Assembly (NCBI GenBank): GCA_963819175.1
Contig: CAWFVJ010000025.1
Span: 183,089-247,088 of the forward strand
Source: CAWBRT01 sp963819175
GTDB taxonomy: Bacteria > Acidobacteriota > Terriglobia > Terriglobales > Acidobacteriaceae
DNA: 64,000 nt
Direction of reading: 5' to 3'
The position numbers and the translations under genes are program-made. The notes under the pieces were generated by a model. That model had not been told where the DNA came from and made no database searches. It saw only the letters and a program-made list of their open reading frames with translations. Position 1 is the stretch's first letter, and the number at the start of each line of letters is the position of its first letter. Positions 17,231-25,579 of this stretch are shown one piece after another.

Positions 17231-17268
17231 CCCCACCCTAGCCGCAACGGAGGCGGCTAAGGATGGGG
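17231..17268. repeat. covarying hairpin element 6
   Basis: CCCCACCCTAGCCGC pairs with GCGGCTAAGGATGGGG around AACGGAG. GAAACTA precedes it and CACCCG follows, as at 17628. Confidence 0.8.
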
Positions 17269-17303
17269 CACCCGCGCGGATATGGGTCACCAGACTCTTC
17301 GAT

Positions 17304-17334
17304 CCCACATTAGCCAACGGCGGGCAAATGTGGG
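17304..17334. repeat. covarying hairpin element 7
   Basis: CCCACATTAGCC / GGCAAATGTGGG with an AACGGCG core, same as element 3. Confidence 0.8.
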
Positions 17335-17446
17335 CCACCTGACTGGGGCACCCGATGGGGAAAACACAAGATCCCTCCGCTTCGGTCGGGATGACGGATG
17401 TGAGGGTACATGCCAGGGAATAGCGATTCGATTCAGGAAGAGACTA

Positions 17447-17480
17447 CCCCACCCAAGCGCAACAACGGGCTTGAATGGGG
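17447..17480. repeat. covarying hairpin element 8
   Basis: CCCCACCCAAGCGC and GGGCTTGAATGGGG pair imperfectly around AACAAC. A CACAAGATCC-type tag lies just before it at 17363-17398. Confidence 0.65.
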
Positions 17481-17540
17481 CACCCGCAATTCTCGATTTA
17501 GGGGAAGGACAAGAAAATACATAGATCCTTCGCTCCTCCA

Positions 17541-17571
17541 CCCCAACAAGCCAACAGCGGGCTTGTCGGGG
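17541..17571. repeat. covarying hairpin element 9
   Basis: CCCCAACAAGCC / GGCTTGTCGGGG around AACAGCG; one mismatch. Confidence 0.8.
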
Positions 17572-17627
17572 ACCCCGGCTGCGCTCAGGATGACACTTCG
17601 GGAGGTTGTTAGCGCAGAAGGAAACTA

Positions 17628-17665
17628 CCCCACCCTAGCCGCAACAGAGGCGGCTAAGGATGGGG
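17628..17665. repeat. covarying hairpin element 10
   Basis: Same arms as element 6 around AACAGAG. The flank GGCTGCGCTCAGGATGACAC is shared with the stretch at about 17577. Confidence 0.8.
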
Positions 17666-17721
17666 CACCCGGCTGCGCTCAGGATGACACTTCGGGAGGT
17701 TGTTAGCGCAGAAGGAAACTA

Positions 17722-17754
17722 CCCCAGGTTAGCCAACGACGGGCGAACCTGGGG
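17722..17754. repeat. covarying hairpin element 11
   Basis: CCCCAGGTTAGCC / GGCGAACCTGGGG around AACGACG, 37 bases from the end of the phosphoesterase gene. The 17000-17790 stretch holds only these repeats and no gene. Confidence 0.8.
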
Positions 17755-17790
17755 CACCTGCGCAGATGTGGGGCACCGGCAACCCGGCGG

Positions 17791-20445
17791 TTAGTGCATC
17801 GTCGCCGGGTTACACGTCAAACCGACGAGCGTGGGCGTGGGGATGCTGGCCGTGGCAGGCGGTGTGGCCCAAGGCGCGTTGACGAAATCGAAGAAGTCCA
17901 GCAAATTAGGCTGCGCGGCATCGCGCAGGGTGAGGTAGTTGCCGTCCTTGATGAAGCGATCTTCCACGAACTTGAGGATCGCCGTGTGATCCATTGGCAC
18001 GTGGGAAACATAATGTTTCCGGGTAAACGGCGAGATCACCATATTGGGGAGCCGGAAACCGAGCTGAGCGGCGAATCCCTCTCCTCCCAGCGCCGGGGCC
18101 GACGGTGCGTCGCCGGCATTGTAACCGGGATCCTGGAAGTTTCCACGGTCCGTCAGGTCGCAGTTCAGAGTCGGTGTCGGCTTCAACGTAACCGGATCGA
18201 CGGGACCGTTCGACGGGCACGGGTAAAAGGTGTCCGGGTTGACCGCGATGCTGGATATGTCGGGAATGGTAGCAAGAACGTTCGCCGCAATACCCGTTGC
18301 GGGACCGCTGAAATCGTTGGAGTGAGTGGGAACCGGAGGAACGTGATCGAAGGGCCCGCCGCCCTCGTCGTAGGAAAGGAAGAAAACCGAATCCTTCCAC
18401 GACGGACTGCTCATCAGCGCATTGACCATGCTCGCAACCTGAGCCTGTCCTGTAAGTATGGACTGGCCCGAGCCAGGATGCTCGTCATTGTGGCCGTAGG
18501 CCGGCTCAACGAAGGCAAAGCTGGGAAGCGTTCCATTTGCTACATCGGTGAAGTACTGGCTGACGGGAGCGAGGTGAGTCGGGTCGATACAAAACGCATT
18601 CTGTGCATCGGCAACCGCCGTTCCCGATGGGATTGTCGGGGCGATGCAGCTTCCCTTCGTTGCCGGAACATACAGATACTTATACGAATCGGTGAAATCG
18701 GCGAAGGTGATCGAAGGATAGGCGCTCAGTGTCGAATTTCCGCAGTCGCCGTCCGGGTCCGTGCAGCCACCGTTGGTGACGCCGTAATAGATTCTCCACG
18801 ACACTCCGGCTTTATCCAATTTGCTGAAGATGGTTGGGATCGTCAGTTGGGTGCCGAGATTGTCGTTCTTGAACGGATCGTAGACCAGCCCTTGCGTGGT
18901 TCCACCGGTTAAGGTCGCGATGCGGTTGGGCGTGCTCTTGCTGGAGACAGGCGAGAACCAGCGGTCGGAGAGCGCGAACTGCGAAGCCATGTAGTAGTAG
19001 TAGTTCAGGAAGCCCTGATCGTAGTACCCCATGGCGCGTTGCCCGTTGGGATCGTCGGTCATGTTCCCGCTGCCGTTGCCGCTCTGGGCGTAGTTATAGG
19101 CGATGTGGACAAAGCCATCCATGTTTATCTTGCGTTGGGTGGTGAAGTTATAACGACTGACATCGCCGTAGCTTCCGAGCCAGTCCGAGGTCAGGTCGTC
19201 GATACAGGAGGTGGCCAACTTGAACAACGGGATGGCGCTGCCGTCCAGTCCCGGGACAGGGCTTCCCGGCGTGCAGGTGATGGGCGGTGTCCCGTATTGT
19301 CCCGTCGTCGGACAGGTGACAATGTCGGTTTTGTTGGTGAAATTGGCATCCACTACGCCATTGGTTCCGGCAATCCCGTCGACGTCATACTCAGTGCCGT
19401 CGTCGCCGATATTCCACGCTTGCCCGGAGGTGCTCTGGGTTGCCCGGTATTTGTTCAGCATCCCGAAGTAGGTGTCGAAGGTGCGATTCTCCTGCATCAG
19501 GAAGATGACGTGGTTAATCAGGGACTCATCGGCCGCGGCGTGGACAGTCACGGTGACCGTCGCGGTCGCGGTGACGCCTCCGTTGGCGGCAGTTGCCGTG
19601 TAGATGGTTGTTACGGCTGGGCTGGGGCTATAGATTCCGCCGGTGCCGGCGAGAGTATCTGTCGTGCTGTCGACATTGTTGGAGATCACCACTTGCGTCG
19701 CGTTGGTAGCCGTGACAGTTAGCGTAGTGGGACTGCCCGCGACAATCGTGTTGGGAGCGGCCGTGATCGACACGGACATTACCGTGATCGTGACCTGAGC
19801 GGTAGCCTGATTGTTCGCCCCGATTGCCGTGGCCGTGTAGGTCGTCGTCTGGCGCGGACCCGGAGTTATAGTTGCCGGCCCGCCGCCTGCCGAAACAGGA
19901 ACGCTCGTGTTATCCACGTTGTTCGTGATGAACACCGAGTTTGCGTTCGTCGCCGTGACATTGAAAGTCACTGGCACCCCGGCACTAATAGTCGGCGTGT
20001 TGGTCGTCATGCTGACGGTCGTCGCCGTCGAGGGCTGCACGGTAATGGGCGTACTCGACGAAGCTGTCTGGCTGCCGGAACCGCTTGCAGTCGCCGTGTA
20101 GGTGCAGGTTCCGGGTGTAGTCGGGACGGTGACCTGGACCGGTTGCGCGGCGCCGGTTGCCTGCATGGTGGTGGTCTGATTGTCGCAGTTATCGGAGATG
20201 ACGAACTGTGTGGCGTTGCTCGCCACAACGGTCAGCGTGAGCGAGCCACCCGCAGGGACGTTGCTCGCGCTGGCACTGAGGGTTACGGTCGGGGCCGTCG
20301 GCGTGGTTTGCAATCCGCTGGTTTGAGAGCCACCGGTGGGTGCGGCGTTTCCACTGCTGCCACATGCCGAAAGAAATAATAACGCGAGAAGCACTACGCA
20401 CAGGGCCAAATACCTGCAGCGTCCAGGGGAGGAGGCTTGCAACAT
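17791..20445 (-). CDS. secreted phosphoesterase (phospholipase C/acid phosphatase family) with Ig-like repeats
   Basis: This 884-aa protein has a lipoprotein signal (LLALLFLSAC, lipidated Cys about residue 28). About three repeats of a beta-rich domain follow over residues 50-310 (e.g. VTLSASASNVPAGGSLTLTV). The catalytic phosphoesterase domain (PF04185 type) then starts VIFLMQENRTFDTYFG and includes DRWFSPV, AFVEPAYGHNDEHPGSG and FLSYDEGGGPFDHVPP. Such enzymes hydrolyse phospholipid or phosphomonoester headgroups outside the cytoplasm. It is divergent from a MerR-type gene and lies 1 kb from the pst genes, so phosphate scavenging is a reasonable inference. Confidence 0.85.
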   Translation of the reverse strand: MLQASSPGRCRYLALCVVLLALLFLSACGSSGNAAPTGGSQTSGLQTTPTAPTVTLSASASNVPAGGSLTLTVVASNATQFVISDNCDNQTTTMQATGAAQPVQVTVPTTPGTCTYTATASGSGSQTASSSTPITVQPSTATTVSMTTNTPTISAGVPVTFNVTATNANSVFITNNVDNTSVPVSAGGGPATITPGPRQTTTYTATAIGANNQATAQVTITVMSVSITAAPNTIVAGSPTTLTVTATNATQVVISNNVDSTTDTLAGTGGIYSPSPAVTTIYTATAANGGVTATATVTVTVHAAADESLINHVIFLMQENRTFDTYFGMLNKYRATQSTSGQAWNIGDDGTEYDVDGIAGTNGVVDANFTNKTDIVTCPTTGQYGTPPITCTPGSPVPGLDGSAIPLFKLATSCIDDLTSDWLGSYGDVSRYNFTTQRKINMDGFVHIAYNYAQSGNGSGNMTDDPNGQRAMGYYDQGFLNYYYYMASQFALSDRWFSPVSSKSTPNRIATLTGGTTQGLVYDPFKNDNLGTQLTIPTIFSKLDKAGVSWRIYYGVTNGGCTDPDGDCGNSTLSAYPSITFADFTDSYKYLYVPATKGSCIAPTIPSGTAVADAQNAFCIDPTHLAPVSQYFTDVANGTLPSFAFVEPAYGHNDEHPGSGQSILTGQAQVASMVNALMSSPSWKDSVFFLSYDEGGGPFDHVPPVPTHSNDFSGPATGIAANVLATIPDISSIAVNPDTFYPCPSNGPVDPVTLKPTPTLNCDLTDRGNFQDPGYNAGDAPSAPALGGEGFAAQLGFRLPNMVISPFTRKHYVSHVPMDHTAILKFVEDRFIKDGNYLTLRDAAQPNLLDFFDFVNAPWATPPATASIPTPTLVGLTCNPATMH

Positions 20446-20591
20446 GACACCTTCCGATCTATTCGTTCACATCGCAGTCTGCGACCCTTGAATAGAAGCC
20501 GGAGTTGCACACCTGAGTTGCTCCGCGATTTTGGTTGCCCCGCACGCAGGGGGGAAATGAGCGATGACAGTCTGGCTTGTGGGGAATCACG

Positions 20592-20608
20592 TTTCCCAAA
20601 ACGGGAAA
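20592..20608. promoter_or_regulatory. inverted repeat TTTCCC-N5-GGGAAA, candidate operator
   Basis: TTTCCCAAAACGGGAAA is a perfect 6-bp inverted repeat. It lies in the divergent spacer, 147 bases upstream of the phosphoesterase start and 200 upstream of merR. A TATAAT hexamer (20712-20717) without a clear -35 precedes merR. Nothing else is seen in this 360-base spacer. Confidence 0.4.
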
Positions 20609-20807
20609 GTAGCGAAAAATCGCACTTTGCTTGCGTGTTTTCGCGCCGTTCTGGTCACGATTTCTCTTTCGATTGCGGTACATTCATGTAAGATATTGAA
20701 ACCGAACCAGTTATAATCTGGTGTAAGGTGGGGAGATTGGTCACCGGGTTGCAGTTCTCTTGAGTGCAAGATAATGTTTCGACCTTGTCGATAGTTTCGA
20801 GGTAGCC

Positions 20808-21281
20808 ATGCTTTCAACGCCGAATTCCTTAGCTGCTGTCGCGCCTCCCACCAAGCCAGAGCGCAAAATCAAGATCGGCGGTGTGGCACGACATTTCAAT
20901 ATCTCCGTGGATCTGCTCCGGCTCTATGAGCGCGAGGGACTCCTTATACCCATCAAGTCGTCCAAGGGTACTCGCTATTACACAGAGAGGGACTATCCGT
21001 GGATCGAGACTTTGATGCGACTGGTGCGCGACTACCGGTTGAACTTTGCCGGGGTGCGGCATCTGCTGGCGCTTCTGCCGTGCTGGGATGTTCGCCAATG
21101 TGACGCCGCCGAAAGAAACCAGTGCGCCACTACCGCAGAGTCTTCCAATCCCTGCTGGGTTCACCACACCTGCTGTTGGCCGGGGAAGGATTGCTACGAG
21201 TGCGAGATCTACCGTGCGGCGCCGGCATGCGAGAACATGAAATCGGTTCTGCTGATGGGTAATACCAAGAAGGGAACCTAG
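20808..21281 (+). CDS. MerR-family transcriptional regulator with Cys-rich C-terminus
   Basis: In this 157-aa protein residues 20-95 form a MerR winged helix (IGGVARHFNISVDLLRLYER, GTRYYTERDYPWIETLMRLV). A C-terminal segment of about 55 residues contains nine cysteines (LPCWDVRQC, NPCWVHHTCCWPG, CYEC, APACENM). MerR proteins twist overlong promoter spacers on effector binding. The Cys cluster suggests a metal or iron-sulfur effector domain, but no known sensor motif fits exactly. It is divergent from the secreted phosphoesterase, its most likely target besides itself. Confidence 0.8.
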   Translation: MLSTPNSLAAVAPPTKPERKIKIGGVARHFNISVDLLRLYEREGLLIPIKSSKGTRYYTERDYPWIETLMRLVRDYRLNFAGVRHLLALLPCWDVRQCDAAERNQCATTAESSNPCWVHHTCCWPGKDCYECEIYRAAPACENMKSVLLMGNTKKGT

Positions 21282-21365
21282 GATCTGCTTTTTTCAGCAA
21301 GCGCAAACAGCAGATCCTTCGCTTCGCTCAGGATGACACCTCGGAGAGTAGTTTTTCAGCAGCTT
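21281..21365. repeat. dispersed intergenic repeat, half form (copy b)
   Basis: AGCAGATCCTTCGCTTCGCT is followed by AGGATGACACCTC and AGTTTTTCAGCAGCTT, the inverted right half of copy a. It starts at the merR stop codon. Confidence 0.8.
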
Positions 21366-21427
21366 CTGAGGCCGCACCCTTTCGAGAGCTATTCTCGAAA
21401 CAAGTTCTAACAATTTCTCCTGGCTGA

Positions 21428-21460
21428 GGGCGGCATCGCAAGATGCGGCCCTTGTTTTTT
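21428..21460 (+). terminator. Rho-independent terminator of merR
   Basis: GGGCGGCATC-GCAA-GATGCGGCCC, a 10-bp stem with one mismatch, is followed by TTGTTTTTT. It lies beyond the repeat and before the convergent phoU. Confidence 0.85.
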
Positions 21461-21501
21461 CCAGCGAACGATAGGCGGCGATTGAGCCAAGTCAGGAGCA
21501 G

Positions 21502-22197
21502 TTACTGGGGCATCGCCGGCCGGTCTTCCGGATCGAGTCCGACGCGGTGACGGACATCGGCGCCGCGAACCCAGAAGATTACGTCTTCGGAGATGTTGGT
21601 CGCGTGGTCGGCCACCCGCTCCAGGTTGCGCGTAATCAGCAGCACGTCGAGATAGACTTGCGCACGGGCCGGATCCTCTTTCATGCGCTGCACCAGCACG
21701 ACGAAGGCTTCGTCCTTCATGCGGTCAACGATGTTGTCCATTGCCAAAACGGCTTGGGCGACCTCGGCCTTGGCGGAGAGGAAGGACTCGAGCGCACGCC
21801 GCAACATGGTCAACACGGTTGCCGTCATCCGCCCGATGTCAACCGGGATGTCGGCGACTTCGGGCTCTGTCAGCAGACTCATCGTGCGCTGTACGATGTT
21901 CACCGCCTGATCGCCGACGCGCTCGATGTCCGAGTTGATCTTCAGCACGGCGACGATGAAGCGCAGATCGACGGCCATGGGTTGCTGCATGGCGAGCAGG
22001 TCGAGCGCAAGTTCGTCGATGGTGCGTTCGGCGGCGTTGATCGAGTCTTCGCGTTCGAAGACCAGTTGGCAGAGCTTTGGGTCGCGCTGAAGGTATGACC
22101 CGGCCGCGGCCTCGATCGCGCTCTCCGCCATGCCGCCCATCTGCAAAAGTTTTTGCTTGAGGTCATCAAGCCCGTGTTGAAACCTTGTCCGCGTCAT
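21502..22197 (-). CDS. phoU: phosphate transport system regulator PhoU
   Basis: This 231-aa helical protein has the two repeated PhoU domains. ALDLLAMQQPMAVDLRFIVA and KINSDIERVGDQAVNI, then LLITRNLERVADHATNISED, give the paired E/DxxxD metal-binding motifs. PhoU links PstB and the PhoR kinase so that the Pho regulon is off when phosphate is plentiful. Its start overlaps the pstB stop by 4 bases. A second PhoU is encoded at 30516-31232. Confidence 0.95.
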   Translation of the reverse strand: MTRTRFQHGLDDLKQKLLQMGGMAESAIEAAAGSYLQRDPKLCQLVFEREDSINAAERTIDELALDLLAMQQPMAVDLRFIVAVLKINSDIERVGDQAVNIVQRTMSLLTEPEVADIPVDIGRMTATVLTMLRRALESFLSAKAEVAQAVLAMDNIVDRMKDEAFVVLVQRMKEDPARAQVYLDVLLITRNLERVADHATNISEDVIFWVRGADVRHRVGLDPEDRPAMPQ

Positions 22198-22955
22198 CCA
22201 AACCTGCCTGTAATGTAGTCCTCCGTACGTTGATCGGAGGGGGTGGTAAAGATTTTTTGTGTTTTGTCGAACTCGACCAGATTGCCCAACAGGAAGAACC
22301 CTGTGTAGTCGGCCACGCGCGCAGCCTGCTGCATATTGTGGGTAACGATGACAACCGTGTAGCGCTCTTTGAACTGGAAGATCAGTTCTTCGATCTTTCC
22401 GGTCGAGATCGGATCCAAGGCCGAGGCGGGCTCGTCCATCAGCAGGACTTCGGGGGCCACGGCCAACGCACGGGCAATGCAGAGCCGCTGCTGCTGTCCG
22501 CCGGAGAGGCTTGCGCCCGACTTCTTCTTGAGCACATCCTTGACCTCATCCCAAAGAGCGGCCAACTGCAAAGACTGCTCGACGACTTCATCGAGCTCGT
22601 GCCGCCTGTGGAAACCGTTCAGCTTGAGTCCGGCGGCAACATTGTCGTAAATCGACATGGTCGGAAACGGGTTCGGCTTTTGAAAGACCATGCCAATGCG
22701 CCGGCGCACGTCCACGGCGGCGGTGGCGCTGTCATATACATCAAGGTCGCCGACCTTCACACTGCCGGAAACACGCGCCTCCGGCAGCGTCTCGTGCATG
22801 CGGTTCAAGCATCGGATATAAGTCGATTTGCCGCAGCCGGACGGTCCGATAATGGCCGTCACGTTGCCGGGCTCGATTTTCATTTTGATGTCGTTGAGTA
22901 CCTGAGCCTTACCAAACCAGGCTTTCAGATCCTGGACATCAATGCCTACGCCCAT
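22194..22955 (-). CDS. pstB: phosphate ABC transporter ATP-binding protein
   Basis: This 253-aa ATPase has GPSGCGKSTYIRCLNRMH (Walker A), VFQKPNPFPTMSIYDNV (Q-loop, typical of PstB), SLSGGQQQR (signature) and LLMDEPASALDP (Walker B). It powers high-affinity phosphate import through PstCA at the inner membrane. It lies 84 bases after pstA and overlaps phoU by 4 bases. Confidence 0.97.
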   Translation of the reverse strand: MGVGIDVQDLKAWFGKAQVLNDIKMKIEPGNVTAIIGPSGCGKSTYIRCLNRMHETLPEARVSGSVKVGDLDVYDSATAAVDVRRRIGMVFQKPNPFPTMSIYDNVAAGLKLNGFHRRHELDEVVEQSLQLAALWDEVKDVLKKKSGASLSGGQQQRLCIARALAVAPEVLLMDEPASALDPISTGKIEELIFQFKERYTVVIVTHNMQQAARVADYTGFFLLGNLVEFDKTQKIFTTPSDQRTEDYITGRFG

Positions 22956-23039
22956 TCAATACGGGCCCCTTTTCTCCCCGCGGCAGCCAATCTGCCGTCC
23001 ACCGCAATCCAGGTTGGGGGAACTTCGATGGATCATACA

Positions 23040-23906
23040 TCAGGATTGTTGCGCAAAGGAACCGCGGCGCGCCGCCAGGCGCACCACCGCGACGGCCAGG
23101 ACAATCAGGACAATCAAGACCAGCGCTCCCGCCCATGCCTGCCGATGCCACTCCTCGAACGGCGAGATGGCATAGGCGAAAATTTGCAACGGCAGAGCGG
23201 CGGTGGGCTGATTCGGATTGCTATTCCAGTACTGATTGCCAAAGGCGGTAAACAGCAGCGGGGCCGTCTCTCCCGCCACCCGCGCGAAAGCCAGCATGAC
23301 TCCCGTAATGATTCCAGACCGAGCTGTGCGCAATACCACCGAAACGGTGCTGCGCCATTGTGGAACACCCAGTCCCAGGGCGGCCTCGCGCACCGAGTGA
23401 GGAACCATGAGCAACATCTCCTCGGTAGTTCGCGCCACGGTGGGAACCATCATGATGCCCAGGGCTATGCCGCCGGCCAGCGCGGAAAAGTGTCCCTGGC
23501 GGAGCACCACCAGAGTATAGGCCGCAATCCCGATCACAATGGACGGAACGCCGTTGAGCACGTCCGCCGTGAAGCGAACCATGTTGGCATATTTTCCGCG
23601 CCCGAATTCAGAAACGTAAACACCTGCTCCGATCCCGAGCGGCACCCCGATCACGCTTGCGATACCAAGAATCAACGCGGAGCCGAGAATGGCATTTCCC
23701 ATTCCGCCGCCCGCTTCGCCGACAGGCTGCGGCGTGTTCGTCAGGAACTCCCAGTTGATGGCGCCGACGCCCCGGTAAACGAGATAAAAAAGAATTGCGA
23801 ACAGCGGCGCCAGCACCAGAATAGCTGCCGCTCCCGCACCAGCCGTAAAGAGTACGTTGGCTGTGCGGCGCCACAAAGAAACGTGTTGTTTGGCTTTTGA
23901 CATCAC
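23040..23906 (-). CDS. pstA: phosphate ABC transporter permease PstA
   Basis: This 288-aa protein has six membrane segments. The EAA-type loop is EAALGLGVPQWRSTVSVVL, preceded by DVLNGVPSIVIGIAAY, the PstA/PstC signature. It pairs with PstC to form the membrane channel of the phosphate importer. Its start overlaps the pstC stop by 4 bases. Confidence 0.95.
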   Translation of the reverse strand: MMSKAKQHVSLWRRTANVLFTAGAGAAAILVLAPLFAILFYLVYRGVGAINWEFLTNTPQPVGEAGGGMGNAILGSALILGIASVIGVPLGIGAGVYVSEFGRGKYANMVRFTADVLNGVPSIVIGIAAYTLVVLRQGHFSALAGGIALGIMMVPTVARTTEEMLLMVPHSVREAALGLGVPQWRSTVSVVLRTARSGIITGVMLAFARVAGETAPLLFTAFGNQYWNSNPNQPTAALPLQIFAYAISPFEEWHRQAWAGALVLIVLIVLAVAVVRLAARRGSFAQQS

Positions 23907-24967
23907 ACTCTCGAAGGCGTGCCGCGCGTGATGGACCAGATCAGGAGCCGCGCTAAACCATTCACGATGACAGTGAGCAGCAGCAGTACCAGCGCAATCT
24001 CAACCAGCGCGCTGAGGTAGAGATTGCCCGTGGCCTCGGTAAATTCGTTGGCGATGACGCTCGCCATGGTGTAGGCGGGCGCGAACAGCGACTTGGAAAT
24101 TTCCGGACGGTTGCCGATGACCATCGTGACCGCCATGGTCTCGCCCATGGCGCGGCCCAGACCGAGAATGACCGCCCCGAGGATTCCGGCGCGTCCGTTG
24201 CGCAGCACGCCCATCCGAACCATCTCCCAGCGCGTCGCTCCCAGCGCCAGCACCGCCTCACGCTGATGACGCGGCACGGCGATCAGCACCTCGCGGGTGA
24301 TCGACGCGATGATCGGGATGATCATGATTGCCAGGATGATTCCGGCTGCCAGCATGCCGATGCCAAACGGCGGACCCGTGAAAAGCCCCGTCCAGCCCAA
24401 CGATTCGGCCAGAAACGGCTGAACATAGTTGCGCAGCAGCGGAGCCAGAATAAAAATCGCCCAAAGCCCGTAGATTACGCTTGGAATTGCAGCCAGCAAC
24501 TCAACCGTGAACGAAGTGAAACCCCGCAAGGCCTTGGGACAGATCTCGGTGATGAACACCGCGACGCCCACCGCCAACGGCACCGCCAGCACCAGCGCAA
24601 CCAGAGAGGAAACCAGGGTGCCGTAAAGAAAAGGGAATGCGCCGAATTGCCCGGAAACCGGGTCCCAGTCTGAACCAAGAAAAAAGTTGAAGCCGAATTT
24701 TGAAATCGAAAGCTGAGAGCGGGTAACCAGCTCGTGCAGGATCAGCACGACGATAGCCATCACGGAGAGCGAAGACGCCAACATGACATAGCGGAAAGAG
24801 TCGTCGGCGATTTTATTGGCCCGTCCGGTTCGCAGACTGATGCGGCGGACGGGGGAGGGTGTTCGTTCCGCATCCAGCGTACTAGGACTTTTTTCGCCAA
24901 TCACTTGCGGTCTGCCAAATACAGGGCCGGGAACGCGGGGAGCACTGTTGGAGGGGAGTGTACTCAC
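23903..24967 (-). CDS. pstC: phosphate ABC transporter permease PstC
   Basis: This 354-aa protein has an N-terminal extension of about 60 residues before the first helix. Its signature segments are VELLAAIPSVIYGLWAIFIL and REAVLALGATRWEMVRMGVL. It is the first gene of pstC-pstA-pstB-phoU. Unlike in most bacteria, pstS is not directly upstream but 5 kb away at 29351-30351. A candidate Pho box lies about 25 bases upstream of the start. Confidence 0.95.
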   Translation of the reverse strand: MSTLPSNSAPRVPGPVFGRPQVIGEKSPSTLDAERTPSPVRRISLRTGRANKIADDSFRYVMLASSLSVMAIVVLILHELVTRSQLSISKFGFNFFLGSDWDPVSGQFGAFPFLYGTLVSSLVALVLAVPLAVGVAVFITEICPKALRGFTSFTVELLAAIPSVIYGLWAIFILAPLLRNYVQPFLAESLGWTGLFTGPPFGIGMLAAGIILAIMIIPIIASITREVLIAVPRHQREAVLALGATRWEMVRMGVLRNGRAGILGAVILGLGRAMGETMAVTMVIGNRPEISKSLFAPAYTMASVIANEFTEATGNLYLSALVEIALVLLLLTVIVNGLARLLIWSITRGTPSRV

Positions 24968-24989
24968 CCCGTAAAGCTAACAGAGCTTT

Positions 24990-25005
24990 GTTAACGTAGC
25001 GTTAA
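24990..25005 (-). promoter_or_regulatory. candidate Pho box upstream of pstC
   Basis: GTTAA repeats at 24990 and 25001, exactly 11 bases apart, the repeat spacing of PhoB sites. A CTAAC/GTTAA pair also overlaps at 24977-24994. This fits a PhoB target but deviates from the E. coli CTGTCA core. Confidence 0.4.
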
Positions 25006-25085
25006 AACTCAAGCGAGAGGCGTCAGCGGCGTCACACGGAAAAGCCTTGGAAGCTGTTTCAAAAGCCGAGGTTAGAGTTCTGGCA

Positions 25086-25228
25086 GGCTGCTGAAAAACT
25101 CTTCTCCGAGGGTTTCATGCCGAGTGCAGCTTAGGTCCCCGGCAACGGCCAAACGGTGGCGCGAAAGCGGTGCGGGCCTCAGGATGAACTTTCTTTCAGC
25201 AGGTGCAAATAGCAGATCCTTCGCTCCC
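25086..25228. repeat. dispersed intergenic repeat, diverged long form (copy c)
   Basis: It starts GGCTGCTGAAAAACTCTTCT and ends AGCAGATCCTTCGCT. The middle is diverged and GC-rich. Confidence 0.7.
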
Positions 25229-25388
25229 GCAAATAACAACGGGCCGCTAAAAGCAGCCCGTCTCGTGAGAACTCGGGTTTCCGGTGAATGGTGCTGTTAG
25301 GGCCACGCCGGAGAAGGGAGCAGGATGACCCTCATCATCTTTGCTCTAAACTGGGTCGCTAGCGGATCAACGCTGGCGTCCCATGCCG

Positions 25389-25426
25389 TGGCGGTTCCTA
25401 CCGTAGTAATACGGGGGGAGCCGCCA
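25389..25426. other. strong two-tier hairpin in the 25.24-25.44 kb spacer
   Basis: TGGCGGTTCC pairs with GGAGCCGCCA (one G-T), enclosing CCGTA-GTAA-TACGG. A second hairpin lies at about 25248-25270 (ACGGGC...GCCCGT). The stretch holds no ORF and matches no RNA family I know. It could be an RNA leader, or the end of the adjacent insertion sequence. Confidence 0.45.
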
Positions 25427-25543
25427 TAGGCTCAACCCTTGTCCTTCTTGCTTATTATCAAGAATTTCCTTGCTATTGGCAAGCGTTTTGTGCCCAACCG
25501 TTCCCTTATTGGAACCTCCCAAGCATTATTTTCTATTCTTTTC

Positions 25544-25573
25544 TTGACAAACAGCAAGCGCTTGCAGTATTCT
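25544..25573 (+). promoter_or_regulatory. sigma-70-type promoter of the transposase
   Basis: TTGACA (25544-25549), an 18-base spacer and TATTCT (25568-25573). The predicted transcript start coincides with the ATG at 25580, so the message may be leaderless. Confidence 0.6.
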
Positions 25574-25579
25574 GCCTAC

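Noticed and set aside
14481..17754. CRISPR array
   Set aside because: The repeats are palindromic elements of differing sequence at irregular distances, with no unique spacers of equal length and no cas genes.
22185..23900. 571-codon plus-strand frame across pstB and pstA
   Set aside because: Antisense shadow of two well-identified genes, with no recognisable domain.
25248..25270. ACGGGC...GCCCGT hairpin as a pst terminator
   Set aside because: It lies upstream, not downstream, of the minus-strand pst genes and lacks a T-run.
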